From positions 11,263-75,262 of the forward strand of contig CAYXWM010000005.1 in NCBI GenBank assembly GCA_964468805.1: a stretch of DNA of 64,000 bases, written 5' to 3'. The number at the start of each line of letters is the position of its first letter. Within the stretch, counting starts at the first letter, position 1. This stretch comes from CAYXWM01 sp964468805. Lineage in GTDB: Bacteria > Bacillota > Clostridia > Lachnospirales > WRBF01. The notes under the pieces are model-generated. The model saw only the letters and a program-made list of their open reading frames with translations. It had not been told where the DNA came from and did not search any database. This document shows, piece by piece, positions 1-8,676 of the stretch. The position numbers and the translations under genes are program-made.

Positions 1-200
1 TTGACCGCATGGAAAAAGGTCAAGGAGATTTAACCGCCATAGAAGAACTCTACAACGACTACGGAATAAAAACTTTCCCCATAGTAACGGTAAAAGACAT
101 TATTAACACTCTTCACAATCAAAACATAGACGGAAACATTATAATAAACGACGAAATTAAAGAAAAAATGTGTAATTACATGAATACTTATTGCAAATAA
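1..200 (+). CDS. pyrE: Orotate phosphoribosyltransferase, C-terminal fragment
   Basis: The reading frame is open from the first base of the window and ends at a TAA at 198-200, so only about 65 C-terminal residues are present. The visible start DRMEKGQGDLTAIEEL resembles the end of the PRPP-binding domain of bacterial PyrE, where an (I/V)DR-(M/Q)E-(K/R)G segment is followed by a helix and a strand. PyrE joins orotate to PRPP to make OMP in pyrimidine synthesis. A strong terminator follows directly, so pyrE is the last gene of a plus-strand unit, most likely a pyr operon outside the window. The assignment rests on a short tail only. Confidence 0.8.
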   Translation, partial: DRMEKGQGDLTAIEELYNDYGIKTFPIVTVKDIINTLHNQNIDGNIIINDEIKEKMCNYMNTYCK

Positions 201-217
201 TCTTATTAAGCTTCTTC

Positions 218-254
218 CCCGGAGACAATGCACATATCTCCGGGTTTCTTATTT
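218..254 (+). terminator. Intrinsic terminator of pyrE
   Basis: A perfect 8-bp stem (CCCGGAGA at 218-225 with TCTCCGGG at 237-244) is followed by a T-rich tail. It lies 18 bases after the pyrE stop codon. Confidence 0.85.
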
Positions 255-487
255 TCAAACAGGCTTTAGCTATTACTTCAACGGCAGTTAAGTACTACTC
301 AAAAATTAAATAACATAGGGTTTTTAATCGATAATTACAAAATGTTTTGCTTAATAACTTTTATTACTAAATAAAATGTATTTTCTTGTCGATATACTTA
401 GAGATATTAATAAGCTGACTTAACGAACTATGAGACGCGTAATAATCTTATAAGATGCAAAACAAATGCATCCCACCGGTTATTTCC
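255..487. other. Intergenic region without a recognised gene
   Basis: AT-rich stretch between the pyrE terminator and the chemoreceptor promoter. The decamer TGACTTAACG occurs twice, at about 416-425 and 489-498, the second copy overlapping the chemoreceptor -35 box. No convincing ORF or RNA is seen. Confidence 0.5.
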
Positions 488-517
488 TTGACTTAACGGA
501 AAGCAAAATGCTAGAAT
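488..517 (+). promoter_or_regulatory. Candidate promoter for the chemoreceptor gene
   Basis: TTGACT (488-493) and TAGAAT (512-517) are separated by 18 bases and lie about 100 bases upstream of the chemoreceptor start. The match to the housekeeping consensus is moderate. Confidence 0.5.
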
Positions 518-613
518 AATTATTATGTTTATTAATTGGGAGGTTTATAGCAGTTCCGTTTCTCTGTAATTAATAGGGTTTACAATAACACATACAATAG
601 AGGAGAATGGGTT

Positions 614-3268
614 ATGGACAAAACAAAAAGAAACTTTAGTATTCGCTGGAAGATATTGATTCCGGTAATAATAATTTTGATTCTGTCTCAACTAATCGTA
701 TCCTTTCTGACCAACGGCGAAAGCAGAAAACTTTTGCTGCATAATGTTAATGAATTGCTTAAAAGCGATGCAAGCAGAATGGATGCAATAATTTCACAAT
801 GGAACGAAAATGCATGGGCTGTAGTTAATGCTATGTATGAACTGGAAGAAGTACAGGAATTGGCCAGAGGCGGTAGCAAAGAACCGGCCAACGCTGCTCT
901 TGCTAAACTTTTCAAGAATAATATTGACTTGGGCGGTTATCCTCTTTATGCAAACATGATATTTTTGAATAAGGACTTTATTGTAACCGCAGGAGCCTTT
1001 GAAGGCGGTATGGGGTTAAACGCGAAGGACGTGCCTGCCTTTGTACCCAACTGTGAAGAGGCGTTAAAAGGTAATAAGCATATAAGCGAAGTAACTGCTT
1101 CACCGGTTACCGGACTAATGGAATCCTGGTTCAGCAGACCTATTTTCGACGGCAACGAATTTTTGGGTATGGTAGTTGTTCCTGTTCATACTCAAGGGCT
1201 TACACGTTATTTAAGTGAGAAAAACGGTGACGCTGATGTTAAGGTTACTTTTGTTGCCGATCCCTTTAATACTATTGCATCATCTACAGACCCCGATTTG
1301 ATAAACAAAAAAGTAGACGAATTGGGTATACCCACGTCAAACACTCAAGACGGAAAGGTTTACGATTTTAAATCCAAAGACAATACAGATACTCTTGGAT
1401 ACCACATAATAACCAAAGAACCGCAATGGACTGTTTACAGCATAATAAATAAAGAGCAAGCTATGAATTCATCCTATGTACTTGTAGCTATACTCTCCGG
1501 TGTGGTTATTACCATACTTTGCTCCATATTAATTTATTTTATAATCGTTCGCATCACAAAACCCATAGGCAAACTTACCGGCATAGCTAAAGATGTTGCC
1601 GCAGGACGCATTAACGTTAATATAGATAAATCCGGAAACGATGAAATCGGACAATTGGCACGTTCATTTGACGAAGTTATAGGAAGTATTAATATGCTGA
1701 TGGACGAGTTTCATTCCGTTAGCGACTCTATTACCCAAGGAAATATTAACAACAGAGTCAACGAAGATATACTCCGGGGCAGCTATAAAGACATGGCTGT
1801 TGGGGTTAACTTTATAATAAAATCTTTGGTGACTTATCTGGACGATATCAGCAATCCCATAGCCATAGTAGACCAAGAATACAGACTGCTGTATCTAAAC
1901 AATGCAGCCAAAAACCTGGCAGGGCTACCGGATACAACTTCTTCATTGGGTAAAAACATATTAACTATAGTTAACGTAAATATGGAAGACCCATCGAAAT
2001 TTGCGTTGAGAAGAGCTTTGGCTCATGGAGAAAGTGCTGTAACCGAAACAACGCTGATCGCAAACAATAAAACTTATGAAGTGGAATATACTTCTGTACC
2101 CATTAAAAACAAAAGCGGCAATGTAGTGGCTGCTGTAGGTGTTATTAATGACCTTACTTCCATAAGGGCAGCACAATACTTGGCTGAAAAACAATCCGAA
2201 TACCAAAACAATGAAGTAGAGAAACTGATTGCCTGTCTTAACCGTCTATCCAAAGGCGATTTAAGTATAAATTATGATACAGCACCATGGGATAAAGATA
2301 CGGAAGCTATCAGTTCAAACTTCCGCAAACTGGGCAAATCTCTGGAAGAAAGTTGTTCCAACATCAGAAGTTATATAAGCGAAATGAAAGATAACTTAAC
2401 TGATTTGTCCGACAAGAATTTCAATATAGAAATTTCAAGGCAATACTTGGGCGAATTTGTTGCCATAAAGGACTCCATAAACCACATAGTAAACACAATG
2501 AACGAATTCTTTGTTGAATTGCAATCCTTGGCTTACCAAGTAAAAGAAGGTTCCGATATGGTTTCTTCCACCAGCCATTCCTTATCATCCGGTTTTAAAG
2601 AACAAATGGATGCTGTTTCCGTAATTAATGATTCCATATCAAAAATAGTAAACCAAATCGACCGTAACGCCGATAATGCTCTAGAGGCCACACAATTATC
2701 AGACATAGCCAAATCCAATGCGGAGAACGGAAGTATACAGATGGCAGAAATGATATCCGCAATGGATGAAATTAAAAATTCCTCCGACGTTATTGCAAAG
2801 ATAATTAAGGTTATCGAAGAAATAGCTTTCCAAACCAACCTTCTTGCACTAAATGCCGCTGTTGAAGCCGCCCGTGCGGGACAACACGGCAAGGGCTTTG
2901 CGGTTGTTGCAGAAGAAGTAAGAAGCCTTGCTTCAAGAAGCTCCGCTGCCGCTCAAGAATCCACAGCCATGATAAGCAATTCCTTGGAAAAGGTATCAAG
3001 AGGCGTTGAAATAGTTCATCATACGGCAGAATCCTTTGAAAAGATTGTTTCGGCTACAACTGATGTCGCCGGCATAGTCAACAAAATCAAAGACTCCTCC
3101 GAAGAACAATCAAGCACCATAACCACCATTAGACAAGGAATCGAACAAATTTACAACGTTACTCATTCCAATTCCGATGCTGTGGACCAAAGCGTATCCT
3201 CCAGCAACCACCTTGAAAACCAAGCAGAATTGCTTCAATCCATGGTAGAGCAATTTAAGTTAAAGTAA
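614..3268 (+). CDS. Methyl-accepting chemotaxis protein with PAS domain
   Basis: Membrane chemoreceptor of 884 residues that would signal to CheA/CheW. One membrane helix lies at about residues 14-32, then an extracellular sensor region (about 35-285, likely Cache type), a second helix at about 287-310, and HAMP (about 311-363). A further HAMP-like helical segment is followed by a PAS domain (about 406-520), more HAMP-like repeats, and a long signalling coiled coil. The near-invariant hairpin tip AFQTNLLALNAAVEAARAG is at about 737-756. The ATG follows AGGAG (601-605) at good spacing. The ligand is not evident. The gene is monocistronic, with its own promoter and terminator, and a MITE-like repeat starts 14 bases after the stop. 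Confidence 0.93.
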   Translation: MDKTKRNFSIRWKILIPVIIILILSQLIVSFLTNGESRKLLLHNVNELLKSDASRMDAIISQWNENAWAVVNAMYELEEVQELARGGSKEPANAALAKLFKNNIDLGGYPLYANMIFLNKDFIVTAGAFEGGMGLNAKDVPAFVPNCEEALKGNKHISEVTASPVTGLMESWFSRPIFDGNEFLGMVVVPVHTQGLTRYLSEKNGDADVKVTFVADPFNTIASSTDPDLINKKVDELGIPTSNTQDGKVYDFKSKDNTDTLGYHIITKEPQWTVYSIINKEQAMNSSYVLVAILSGVVITILCSILIYFIIVRITKPIGKLTGIAKDVAAGRINVNIDKSGNDEIGQLARSFDEVIGSINMLMDEFHSVSDSITQGNINNRVNEDILRGSYKDMAVGVNFIIKSLVTYLDDISNPIAIVDQEYRLLYLNNAAKNLAGLPDTTSSLGKNILTIVNVNMEDPSKFALRRALAHGESAVTETTLIANNKTYEVEYTSVPIKNKSGNVVAAVGVINDLTSIRAAQYLAEKQSEYQNNEVEKLIACLNRLSKGDLSINYDTAPWDKDTEAISSNFRKLGKSLEESCSNIRSYISEMKDNLTDLSDKNFNIEISRQYLGEFVAIKDSINHIVNTMNEFFVELQSLAYQVKEGSDMVSSTSHSLSSGFKEQMDAVSVINDSISKIVNQIDRNADNALEATQLSDIAKSNAENGSIQMAEMISAMDEIKNSSDVIAKIIKVIEEIAFQTNLLALNAAVEAARAGQHGKGFAVVAEEVRSLASRSSAAAQESTAMISNSLEKVSRGVEIVHHTAESFEKIVSATTDVAGIVNKIKDSSEEQSSTITTIRQGIEQIYNVTHSNSDAVDQSVSSSNHLENQAELLQSMVEQFKLK

Positions 3269-3282
3269 TAGAAGTTGAGTAT

Positions 3283-3418
3283 ATACTTAATTGCTTGTTA
3301 AGTAGTAACAATAGCGTATATTCGTAGTGGTGAGCGACCGGTGTTTTTTCATAAAAACGCAAGAGCGAACCGTTCACGAAGAATAGCTTTTGTTACAATT
3401 CCTTATGAAATTAAGTAT
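3283..3418 (+). repeat. Family A palindromic element (MITE-like), full-length copy 1
   Basis: A 136-bp imperfect inverted repeat whose ends are ATACTTAATT and AATTAAGTAT. The two halves pair over about 65 bases around a central T/A-rich loop. Nearly the same sequence occurs at 60751-60886 and, inverted, at 32876-33012, with shortened versions at 12814-12891 and 58811-58851. It sits between the chemoreceptor stop and its terminator, flanked by TA on both sides. Confidence 0.85.
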
Positions 3419-3427
3419 AGAATAATC

Positions 3428-3460
3428 AAAACCACCGGTCAAACGGTGGTTTTCTTTCGT
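3428..3460 (+). terminator. Terminator of the chemoreceptor gene
   Basis: The stem AAAACCACCG/CGGTGGTTTT with a short loop is followed by a T-rich tail (TTTTCTTTC). Confidence 0.8.
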
Positions 3461-3496
3461 CAAAAAATCCCTATGAGTCTTAACACATAGGGATTT
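3461..3496 (-). terminator. Terminator of the surE operon (minus strand)
   Basis: An 11-bp perfect stem (AAATCCCTATG at 3465-3475 with its complement at 3486-3496). On the minus strand it is followed by a run of six T. Confidence 0.8.
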
Positions 3497-3511
3497 CGTA
3501 TTTATATTAAA

Positions 3512-3613
3512 GTACTAACTTTAAATAAGAAAAAGGACAAAAATAATCGTTTTTTCCTTAACCGTTGGAAAAAATCAATTATTTTTGTCCTATATTTAAA
3601 ATGGAATCAATAT
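3512..3613 (-). repeat. Family B palindromic element (MITE-like), copy 1
   Basis: A roughly 102-bp inverted repeat with inner arms GGACAAAAATAAT and ATTATTTTTGTCC and a centre of CCTTAACCGTTGG. Related copies are at 6740-6807, 29580-29680 and 45817-45920. One end lies directly against the surE stop codon. Confidence 0.8.
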
Positions 3614-3614
3614 A

Positions 3615-4382
3615 CTACATAGACATATCCCAATTCAAAGGTGTAACGGAGATAACTCTGTCTTTATAGACTGCGTAAATGTCGCTGTTTTTTTCTAATT
3701 CATCCTCGTGAACGTAAATTCTTGACTTTAAAGAAAAGGGTTGAGAAAAATCACGGGGTTGGGGTTTAATAAACTCAAAATAGTTTTGTCGGCTTTGTTT
3801 TGTAAATCTGTGTTTATCGGGAGAAATTTCTCCGTAAGGTATGTTTACATTAAGCATTGCGGCGTTTTTGGGCATACCTTCTTGGAAAAACTTTTGTACC
3901 CAGTACTTTGCCGTTTCCTTGGCTGAGGTCCAATCCCTATGTACATAATTTTCGGAACGTTGATTTTTTAAATCCGTTTCCAGAGAAAGAGCAATTCCCG
4001 GAATATAAAAGGAACAAGCCTCCAAAACCGCACCAACCGTACCGCTGCAAGTCAAAACCATTCCTAAATTTTCGCCGTAATTGATACCGCTTACACAGAG
4101 GTCGGGTTTTCGTGGAGCCAATTCCAGTATGGCATGGGCTACTACAAAAGCCGGTGAACCGTATACTCCGTAACCCATAACTTTCTTACCGTTAATATCT
4201 AAAGGACATTCTTCAATTATTCCCAACTCGGGAGTTCGCGGAAAGGCTCGTCCCATTCCGGTTTGTTGGCTGTGAGGTGCAACAATCAGTAATTCGCCCA
4301 AGTCGCTTAATGCTTCCGCACTTGCCGCCAAACCGGGAGAATATATTCCGTCATCGTTGGTAATTAAAATTAATGGTTTCAT
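3615..4382 (-). CDS. surE: 5'/3'-nucleotidase SurE
   Basis: A 255-residue protein with the SurE N-terminal signature ITNDDGIYSPG, whose paired Asp residues bind the divalent metal, and the conserved SGINYGENLG and SGTVGAVLEA segments. SurE enzymes remove phosphate from nucleoside monophosphates and some other phosphates in the cytoplasm. The start codon abuts the stop codon of the upstream BCCT transporter with no gap, and the ribosome binding site (GAAAGGAAAA) lies inside that gene, so the two are translationally coupled. The stop codon touches a family B repeat. Length is normal. No functional link to the transporter is obvious. Confidence 0.93.
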   Translation of the reverse strand: MKPLILITNDDGIYSPGLAASAEALSDLGELLIVAPHSQQTGMGRAFPRTPELGIIEECPLDINGKKVMGYGVYGSPAFVVAHAILELAPRKPDLCVSGINYGENLGMVLTCSGTVGAVLEACSFYIPGIALSLETDLKNQRSENYVHRDWTSAKETAKYWVQKFFQEGMPKNAAMLNVNIPYGEISPDKHRFTKQSRQNYFEFIKPQPRDFSQPFSLKSRIYVHEDELEKNSDIYAVYKDRVISVTPLNWDMSM

Positions 4383-6029
4383 TTAATTTTCCTTTCCGAG
4401 CAAAGGTTGTCCGTCCTGATCGTAGTCTTCTTTGTGATAATCATACTTTTTGGGATTTCGGCTGATTTTCAGTACACTTACGATAAACAGCAGAACCAAA
4501 AACATATTGGGGAAGCCGCCTAAATTGGATGCGGCTTTTATTCCGTCTATACCTGCCACGCTTAATAAAATCCATGTAACAGCACCTATGGTTAATCCCC
4601 ATATTATTTTCAGCCAAGAGTATGATTCTTTTTCAGTCATGGTATCACCGTTGATGCAAAGCCCTGCCATTGCTGTTGTATTGGAATCGGATGCTGTAAC
4701 GAAGGATATAAATACAGTAAACAGGTAAAAGGGAATTATTATCAAGGGTAGCGGTAATTTGTCGAACAGAGCATATACAATTGATTCAGGACCTCTTTCC
4801 GCCAGAAGACCGCTAAAGCCTCCGCCGTTTAGTTCATAAAACAAAGATGCCGTGGAAAACAGTCCCATCCAGATTGTTGCAAAAACCGATGGTATAACGA
4901 AATTGCAGATTATTCCTTGCCTTACAGTATAACCCTTGAGAATTTTACCAAGGAAGATGGCTGCTATGGGAGTCCAAGCAAGCCAGTTACACCAATAGAA
5001 TATGGGCCATGATTTTGACCATCCGTCATTAAATACGTCTCCGGTAGCCAAGCTTAATTTAAAGAAATCAGTAAAGTAAGCACCCAGAGATTCGCTTGCA
5101 AAATTAAGCATAAATACCGTTGGGCCGAAGACAGCCAAGAAAACCAGTATTACCATATAAACCTTGGAATTTATGCCTGATAAAATTCTTATTCCTTTAC
5201 TTACTCCGGAAATACTGGAGATAACAAAAGTAGCAACAACCAAAATAATAATTATGCCCCATGAAACGGGATTACTTTGTATATTGAAAACCCGCTCCAT
5301 TCCGCCCGCCAAGGTCAAAGTACCGGTTCCCAAGGAAGCCGCCATACCTGTAACCAAAGCGAAGAGGCAAACTATATCTATAATAGAATTGTATTTTGTC
5401 GCCTTTTTACCAAAAACCGGTATCAACGCAGAACCTACGGAAAATTTTTGTTTCATATTATAAAGTACAAAGGCAAACAAAATTGTAGCTACTGTATATA
5501 TGGCGTAGGGTGACCAAGTCCATTCAAGAAACATGGTTTTCATAGCAAAAACAGCGGCTTCCCTACTGCCGGGGGCAGCACCCTCCATTGCCGCAGGTTG
5601 ATACATATGATAAAGGGGTTCAGCACATGCCCAAAACAAAATTCCTGCGGCTATAGTTGTGCAAAGGGTAACCCATACAAGATTTCCGTAAGACAAAATC
5701 GGATCTGCTTTTCTGCCTCCTATTCTGACTTTTCCCAAGGGTGAAAAATATATTATTATTACAGTAACAACACAACTTAAAGTTGTCAAGTTAAACAGCC
5801 ACGCAAATCCGTTTAAAATCCAATCGGTTGTGGCATTCAATCCCGCCAAAAATTGCTCTCCGTTGGTTAAACTGACTACTACCATCAATACCAAAAGTGC
5901 CCAAGGGATAAGGAAAACCGGCTTGTTGACGGTTAGGTCTATGTCTTTTTCGTTATTTATGGTTAAGACCATGTCGTTCTCTTTATCTATGGTTAGGATT
6001 AAGTCTTTTTCTTTTCCGTTTTCATGCAT
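4383..6029 (-). CDS. BCCT-family betaine/carnitine/choline-type transporter
   Basis: A 548-residue, roughly 12-helix membrane protein. The family signature is visible: an aromatic segment FYWCNWLAWTPIAAIFLG, plus WTWSPYAIY and GMAASLGTGTLTLAGG. BCCT proteins take up or exchange quaternary amines such as glycine betaine or carnitine, by Na+ symport or antiport. The ATG follows AAAGGAG with 8-base spacing. Odd feature: before the first helix, residues 6-35 are three tandem 10-residue units of pattern (K/N)E(K/N)D..LT(I/V)(D/N). The gene overlaps the upstream YcxB-like gene by 8 bases and abuts surE downstream. The substrate cannot be read from the sequence. Confidence 0.9.
   Translation of the reverse strand: MHENGKEKDLILTIDKENDMVLTINNEKDIDLTVNKPVFLIPWALLVLMVVVSLTNGEQFLAGLNATTDWILNGFAWLFNLTTLSCVVTVIIIYFSPLGKVRIGGRKADPILSYGNLVWVTLCTTIAAGILFWACAEPLYHMYQPAAMEGAAPGSREAAVFAMKTMFLEWTWSPYAIYTVATILFAFVLYNMKQKFSVGSALIPVFGKKATKYNSIIDIVCLFALVTGMAASLGTGTLTLAGGMERVFNIQSNPVSWGIIIILVVATFVISSISGVSKGIRILSGINSKVYMVILVFLAVFGPTVFMLNFASESLGAYFTDFFKLSLATGDVFNDGWSKSWPIFYWCNWLAWTPIAAIFLGKILKGYTVRQGIICNFVIPSVFATIWMGLFSTASLFYELNGGGFSGLLAERGPESIVYALFDKLPLPLIIIPFYLFTVFISFVTASDSNTTAMAGLCINGDTMTEKESYSWLKIIWGLTIGAVTWILLSVAGIDGIKAASNLGGFPNMFLVLLFIVSVLKISRNPKKYDYHKEDYDQDGQPLLGKEN
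5925..6014 (-). repeat. Three 30-bp in-frame tandem repeats in the transporter N-terminus
   Basis: The units translate as KEKDLILTID, KENDMVLTIN and NEKDIDLTVN. They form a charged cytoplasmic tail of the BCCT transporter. Confidence 0.85.
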
Positions 6030-6534
6030 TTATACTGCTCCTTTCGGTTTTTACGGTACGTACAATGCAATGCTCCTTAACAATATCCAAAATTTGTTCA
6101 GACTGTTGGGAACTTAAAACACGTTTGGGTATACAAAACAAGTTTCCGTCTATTTTAAAGGTAATTACGTTTTCCGACAAAAATACTTCGCTTTTACCTT
6201 TTACAAATTCCTGTTTTGTTTGGTTACCCACAATTCCGTTTTTTTGTATATCTATTCTGTAAATACCGCCTCGGGCGGTAATCTTTTCAGCTTTATTTTT
6301 CCTCTTTAATTCAAATCCGTATAATATATAAAACAGCAGACCCAATATCATTACAAGAAGACCGAATAAATAAAATTCCTTAGGGTTATACATATAAGAA
6401 AAAATCAGAATAACCCCCAACAGACTTAAGATAGCAACATTAACACGTTTATAACGGCCTTCTTTTTTCCATGCTGCACAAAGCAGTGATTCTTCCACTT
6501 CTTTGGGCAGTAGTTCGTATTCTAAGTAATTCAT
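6022..6534 (-). CDS. YcxB-like two-helix membrane protein
   Basis: About 170 residues. Two adjacent hydrophobic helices at about residues 30-75 (VNVAILSLLGVILIFSYMY, then a FYLFGLLVMILGLLFYILYG-like segment) are followed by a basic stretch and a mainly beta C-terminal domain. This layout is typical of the YcxB-like family of unknown function. I place the start at the ATG at 6534, 7 bases after GGAGG; a TTG two codons upstream is possible. It overlaps the start of the BCCT transporter by 8 bases, so they are co-transcribed. The role is unknown; the context suggests an accessory to the transporter. Confidence 0.7.
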   Translation of the reverse strand: MNYLEYELLPKEVEESLLCAAWKKEGRYKRVNVAILSLLGVILIFSYMYNPKEFYLFGLLVMILGLLFYILYGFELKRKNKAEKITARGGIYRIDIQKNGIVGNQTKQEFVKGKSEVFLSENVITFKIDGNLFCIPKRVLSSQQSEQILDIVKEHCIVRTVKTERSSINA

Positions 6535-7096
6535 CGGCAATCCTCCGTTTCTTAATATTTACAGAGTTATGTCAATTTGAAAAATTGAGTTAATTATTAG
6601 TTTTAAATAAAAAATCAGGTTTCAGGCAAATAAGGTGCTTTTGAAATTGTGAAATTAAATCGTAACAAAATCAAAGAAATGAAAAAAAGTATTGTACAGC
6701 TAAGGCGAATTGTTTATATAGAGATCAAATGTGAGAATTATAATGATTCCGTTTTAAACAAAGGACAAAAATAATTGATTTTGTCCTTCCTTATTTGGAA
6801 TTAGTATATACTTAGAAATATCACAATGTTCCCAACGTTAAGACGTGGGAACATTATAAGACAATATTCTATGTTAAGTTTGTGAAAGGGGCAAATATTA
6901 ATATTATATACCAACACTTCGGAGTTTTATATTAAACTCCGAAGGCTTCAACGATTTTTTATGAGCAAAAATTTCGAAGTTATAAGTTTTGCGGTTTAAA
7001 TAATTCTCCCGGACAAATAACAATAACCCTTGAAACGTTTTGTCATTTGTTTAGTTATATTAAATTTAAACCACTTTAGTATATAATTTTTTGTAA
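6535..7096. other. Intergenic region with repeat and hairpins
   Basis: About 560 bases without a gene. It holds the deleted family B copy (6740-6807), a hairpin around AATGTTCCCA...TGGGAACATT (about 6826-6855), and a perfect 11-bp stem-loop (6917-6927 with 6934-6944) followed on the plus strand by GATTTTTT. The last two may end transcription from the kinase gene on the minus strand, although the T-run orientation favours the plus strand. Confidence 0.5.
6740..6807 (+). repeat. Family B palindromic element, internally deleted copy
   Basis: 68 bp. It keeps both ends (ATAATGATTCC, GGAATTAGTAT) and the GGACAAAAATAATTG arm but lacks the central segment seen in the three longer copies. Confidence 0.75.
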
Positions 7097-8530
7097 TCAA
7101 TTACAAGCCTGATAAACAGTTTTTAAAGTATCATCCAACATTGTGGGTAAGTTTTTGTATCCTTGGGTATTGATTTTGTCATAAACTTCTGTGTTTTTCG
7201 GGTTGGGAATGAATTCGTCTCTTGGTTTAACCATATTTTTGACTGCTTCTTCAAAGGTTGGGTAAACGCCTGTTGCTACTGCAACGCAGATTGCAGAACC
7301 GATTGCAGCCGCTCCGTTAATTTCGTTTCTGCAAGTTTTTACTCCGTACATATCGGCAAAAATTTGCATGAACAGCTCGCTGTTTGAGCCACCGCCGGAA
7401 ACGATGATTTTTTCGGGTTTAATTTTTAATTCATCTATCATTGCGTCATAGCAATTCTTTAAGGTGAAAGCTATTCCTTCCATAATAGAACGATAAATAT
7501 GTGCTCTGGTGTGGCGTTCATCAAAACCTATCATTACGCCTTTTCTGTGAAGCTGACTGGCAGGAGCAAGCCAATCCGGAATTGTCAGCAAACCGTCGGA
7601 ACCGGCGGGTACGTTTACAGCTTCTTTTTCCAGACATTCCTCAACGGTAAGACCCATGCTTTCTGCTTTTTGAGCATATTCTTCGCCGACTATGCTTTTG
7701 TACCAAGATATATGCCACATTCCACGACGTATACCGCCGCTTTCATAGAGGTATTCATTGGGTACACAGGAAAGGTTTACAAAGTAATTTTGAGGATCGA
7801 GAAGATTTTTATCTCCGCAAACCATGGATGCTATGTAGGTTCCCAAAGAGACAAGACCAACATTCTTTTCTACCAAACCGGAACCCAAGGCTTCAACGGC
7901 TTTATCGTTTGCTGTTGCAACTACGGGTAAGCCTACGGGAAGTCCTGTAGCTTCGGCTGCTTCTTTTGTTACATAGCCTAAAATTGTACCGGGCATTTGA
8001 AGCTCAAGAAGTTTTTCTTTGGGGATTTTGAAGCTGTTGAAGTGTTCTTCGTCTGTTGACCAATCCCAGGTATCCATATCAATTGGGAATTGCCATTGGA
8101 AGGTATTTGCTACGGTATCTTTAAATTCGCCGGTTAATCTGTGAGTAGCATAACCGGAAGTAGGGCAGGTGTATGCAATTTTTTCTTCATCTTCAAAGGT
8201 TGCGTAGGAACGTACGTCCATCCAGCTCATTACGGGTTCGGCAAGAGTACCGTCAGCCTTCATGAAAACTCTGCAACAACGAATGGTGCAAAGACCCAAA
8301 CCTTTTATTTTAGACACATCACCTGTAAAGTTATTCATTAATTTATTTAAAGCTGATTTTAAGCTATCCCACAAATCGTCGTCCGGATGTTCAACATAAC
8401 CGGGCTTGCGTGACATCATGGGTTGCAGACCTTCTGACGCACTGCAAACAACGTTTCCTTTTTCATCGAAAATAAAAACTTTCGTGCTTTGGGAGCCACT
8501 GTCCACACCTATAAAATATACTTCACTCAT
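7097..8530 (-). CDS. FGGY-family carbohydrate/polyol kinase
   Basis: 477 residues with the actin-like ATPase fold of FGGY kinases. The N-terminal phosphate-1 loop is IGVDSGSQSTKVFIFD, the substrate segment is MSWMDVRS, and the C-terminal adenosine motif is VSGGGSNSELFMQI. These enzymes phosphorylate sugars or polyols with ATP. It is a little shorter than typical xylulokinases (about 490-510). Start ATG after GGAGG. It is the last gene of the ETF/FAD-oxidase/MFS cluster and is separated from the dehydrogenase gene by a 146-base spacer with two hairpins. The substrate is unknown; the neighbours suggest a polyol or ketose. Confidence 0.85.
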   Translation of the reverse strand: MSEVYFIGVDSGSQSTKVFIFDEKGNVVCSASEGLQPMMSRKPGYVEHPDDDLWDSLKSALNKLMNNFTGDVSKIKGLGLCTIRCCRVFMKADGTLAEPVMSWMDVRSYATFEDEEKIAYTCPTSGYATHRLTGEFKDTVANTFQWQFPIDMDTWDWSTDEEHFNSFKIPKEKLLELQMPGTILGYVTKEAAEATGLPVGLPVVATANDKAVEALGSGLVEKNVGLVSLGTYIASMVCGDKNLLDPQNYFVNLSCVPNEYLYESGGIRRGMWHISWYKSIVGEEYAQKAESMGLTVEECLEKEAVNVPAGSDGLLTIPDWLAPASQLHRKGVMIGFDERHTRAHIYRSIMEGIAFTLKNCYDAMIDELKIKPEKIIVSGGGSNSELFMQIFADMYGVKTCRNEINGAAAIGSAICVAVATGVYPTFEEAVKNMVKPRDEFIPNPKNTEVYDKINTQGYKNLPTMLDDTLKTVYQACN

Positions 8531-8556
8531 CCTTAGCCTCCGAGGTCATTTAATGG

Positions 8557-8626
8557 GGTAAGGTTTAATAAAAGCCTTACCGAATTTAAGAAATATCTAG
8601 GGATGCTTTCGGGGATAGCATCCCTA
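8557..8626 (-). other. Two stem-loops between dehydrogenase and kinase genes
   Basis: Stem 1 is about 10 bp (8557-8566 with 8572-8581). Stem 2 is 10 bp, TAGGGATGCT with AGCATCCCTA (8598-8607 with 8617-8626). Neither has a strong minus-strand T-run, so they look more like mRNA processing or stability elements than terminators. Confidence 0.5.
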
Positions 8627-8676
8627 AAACTTATAAATGAGTTATGTCGGTAGTTACGTTTATGTCGGTCGTTATG

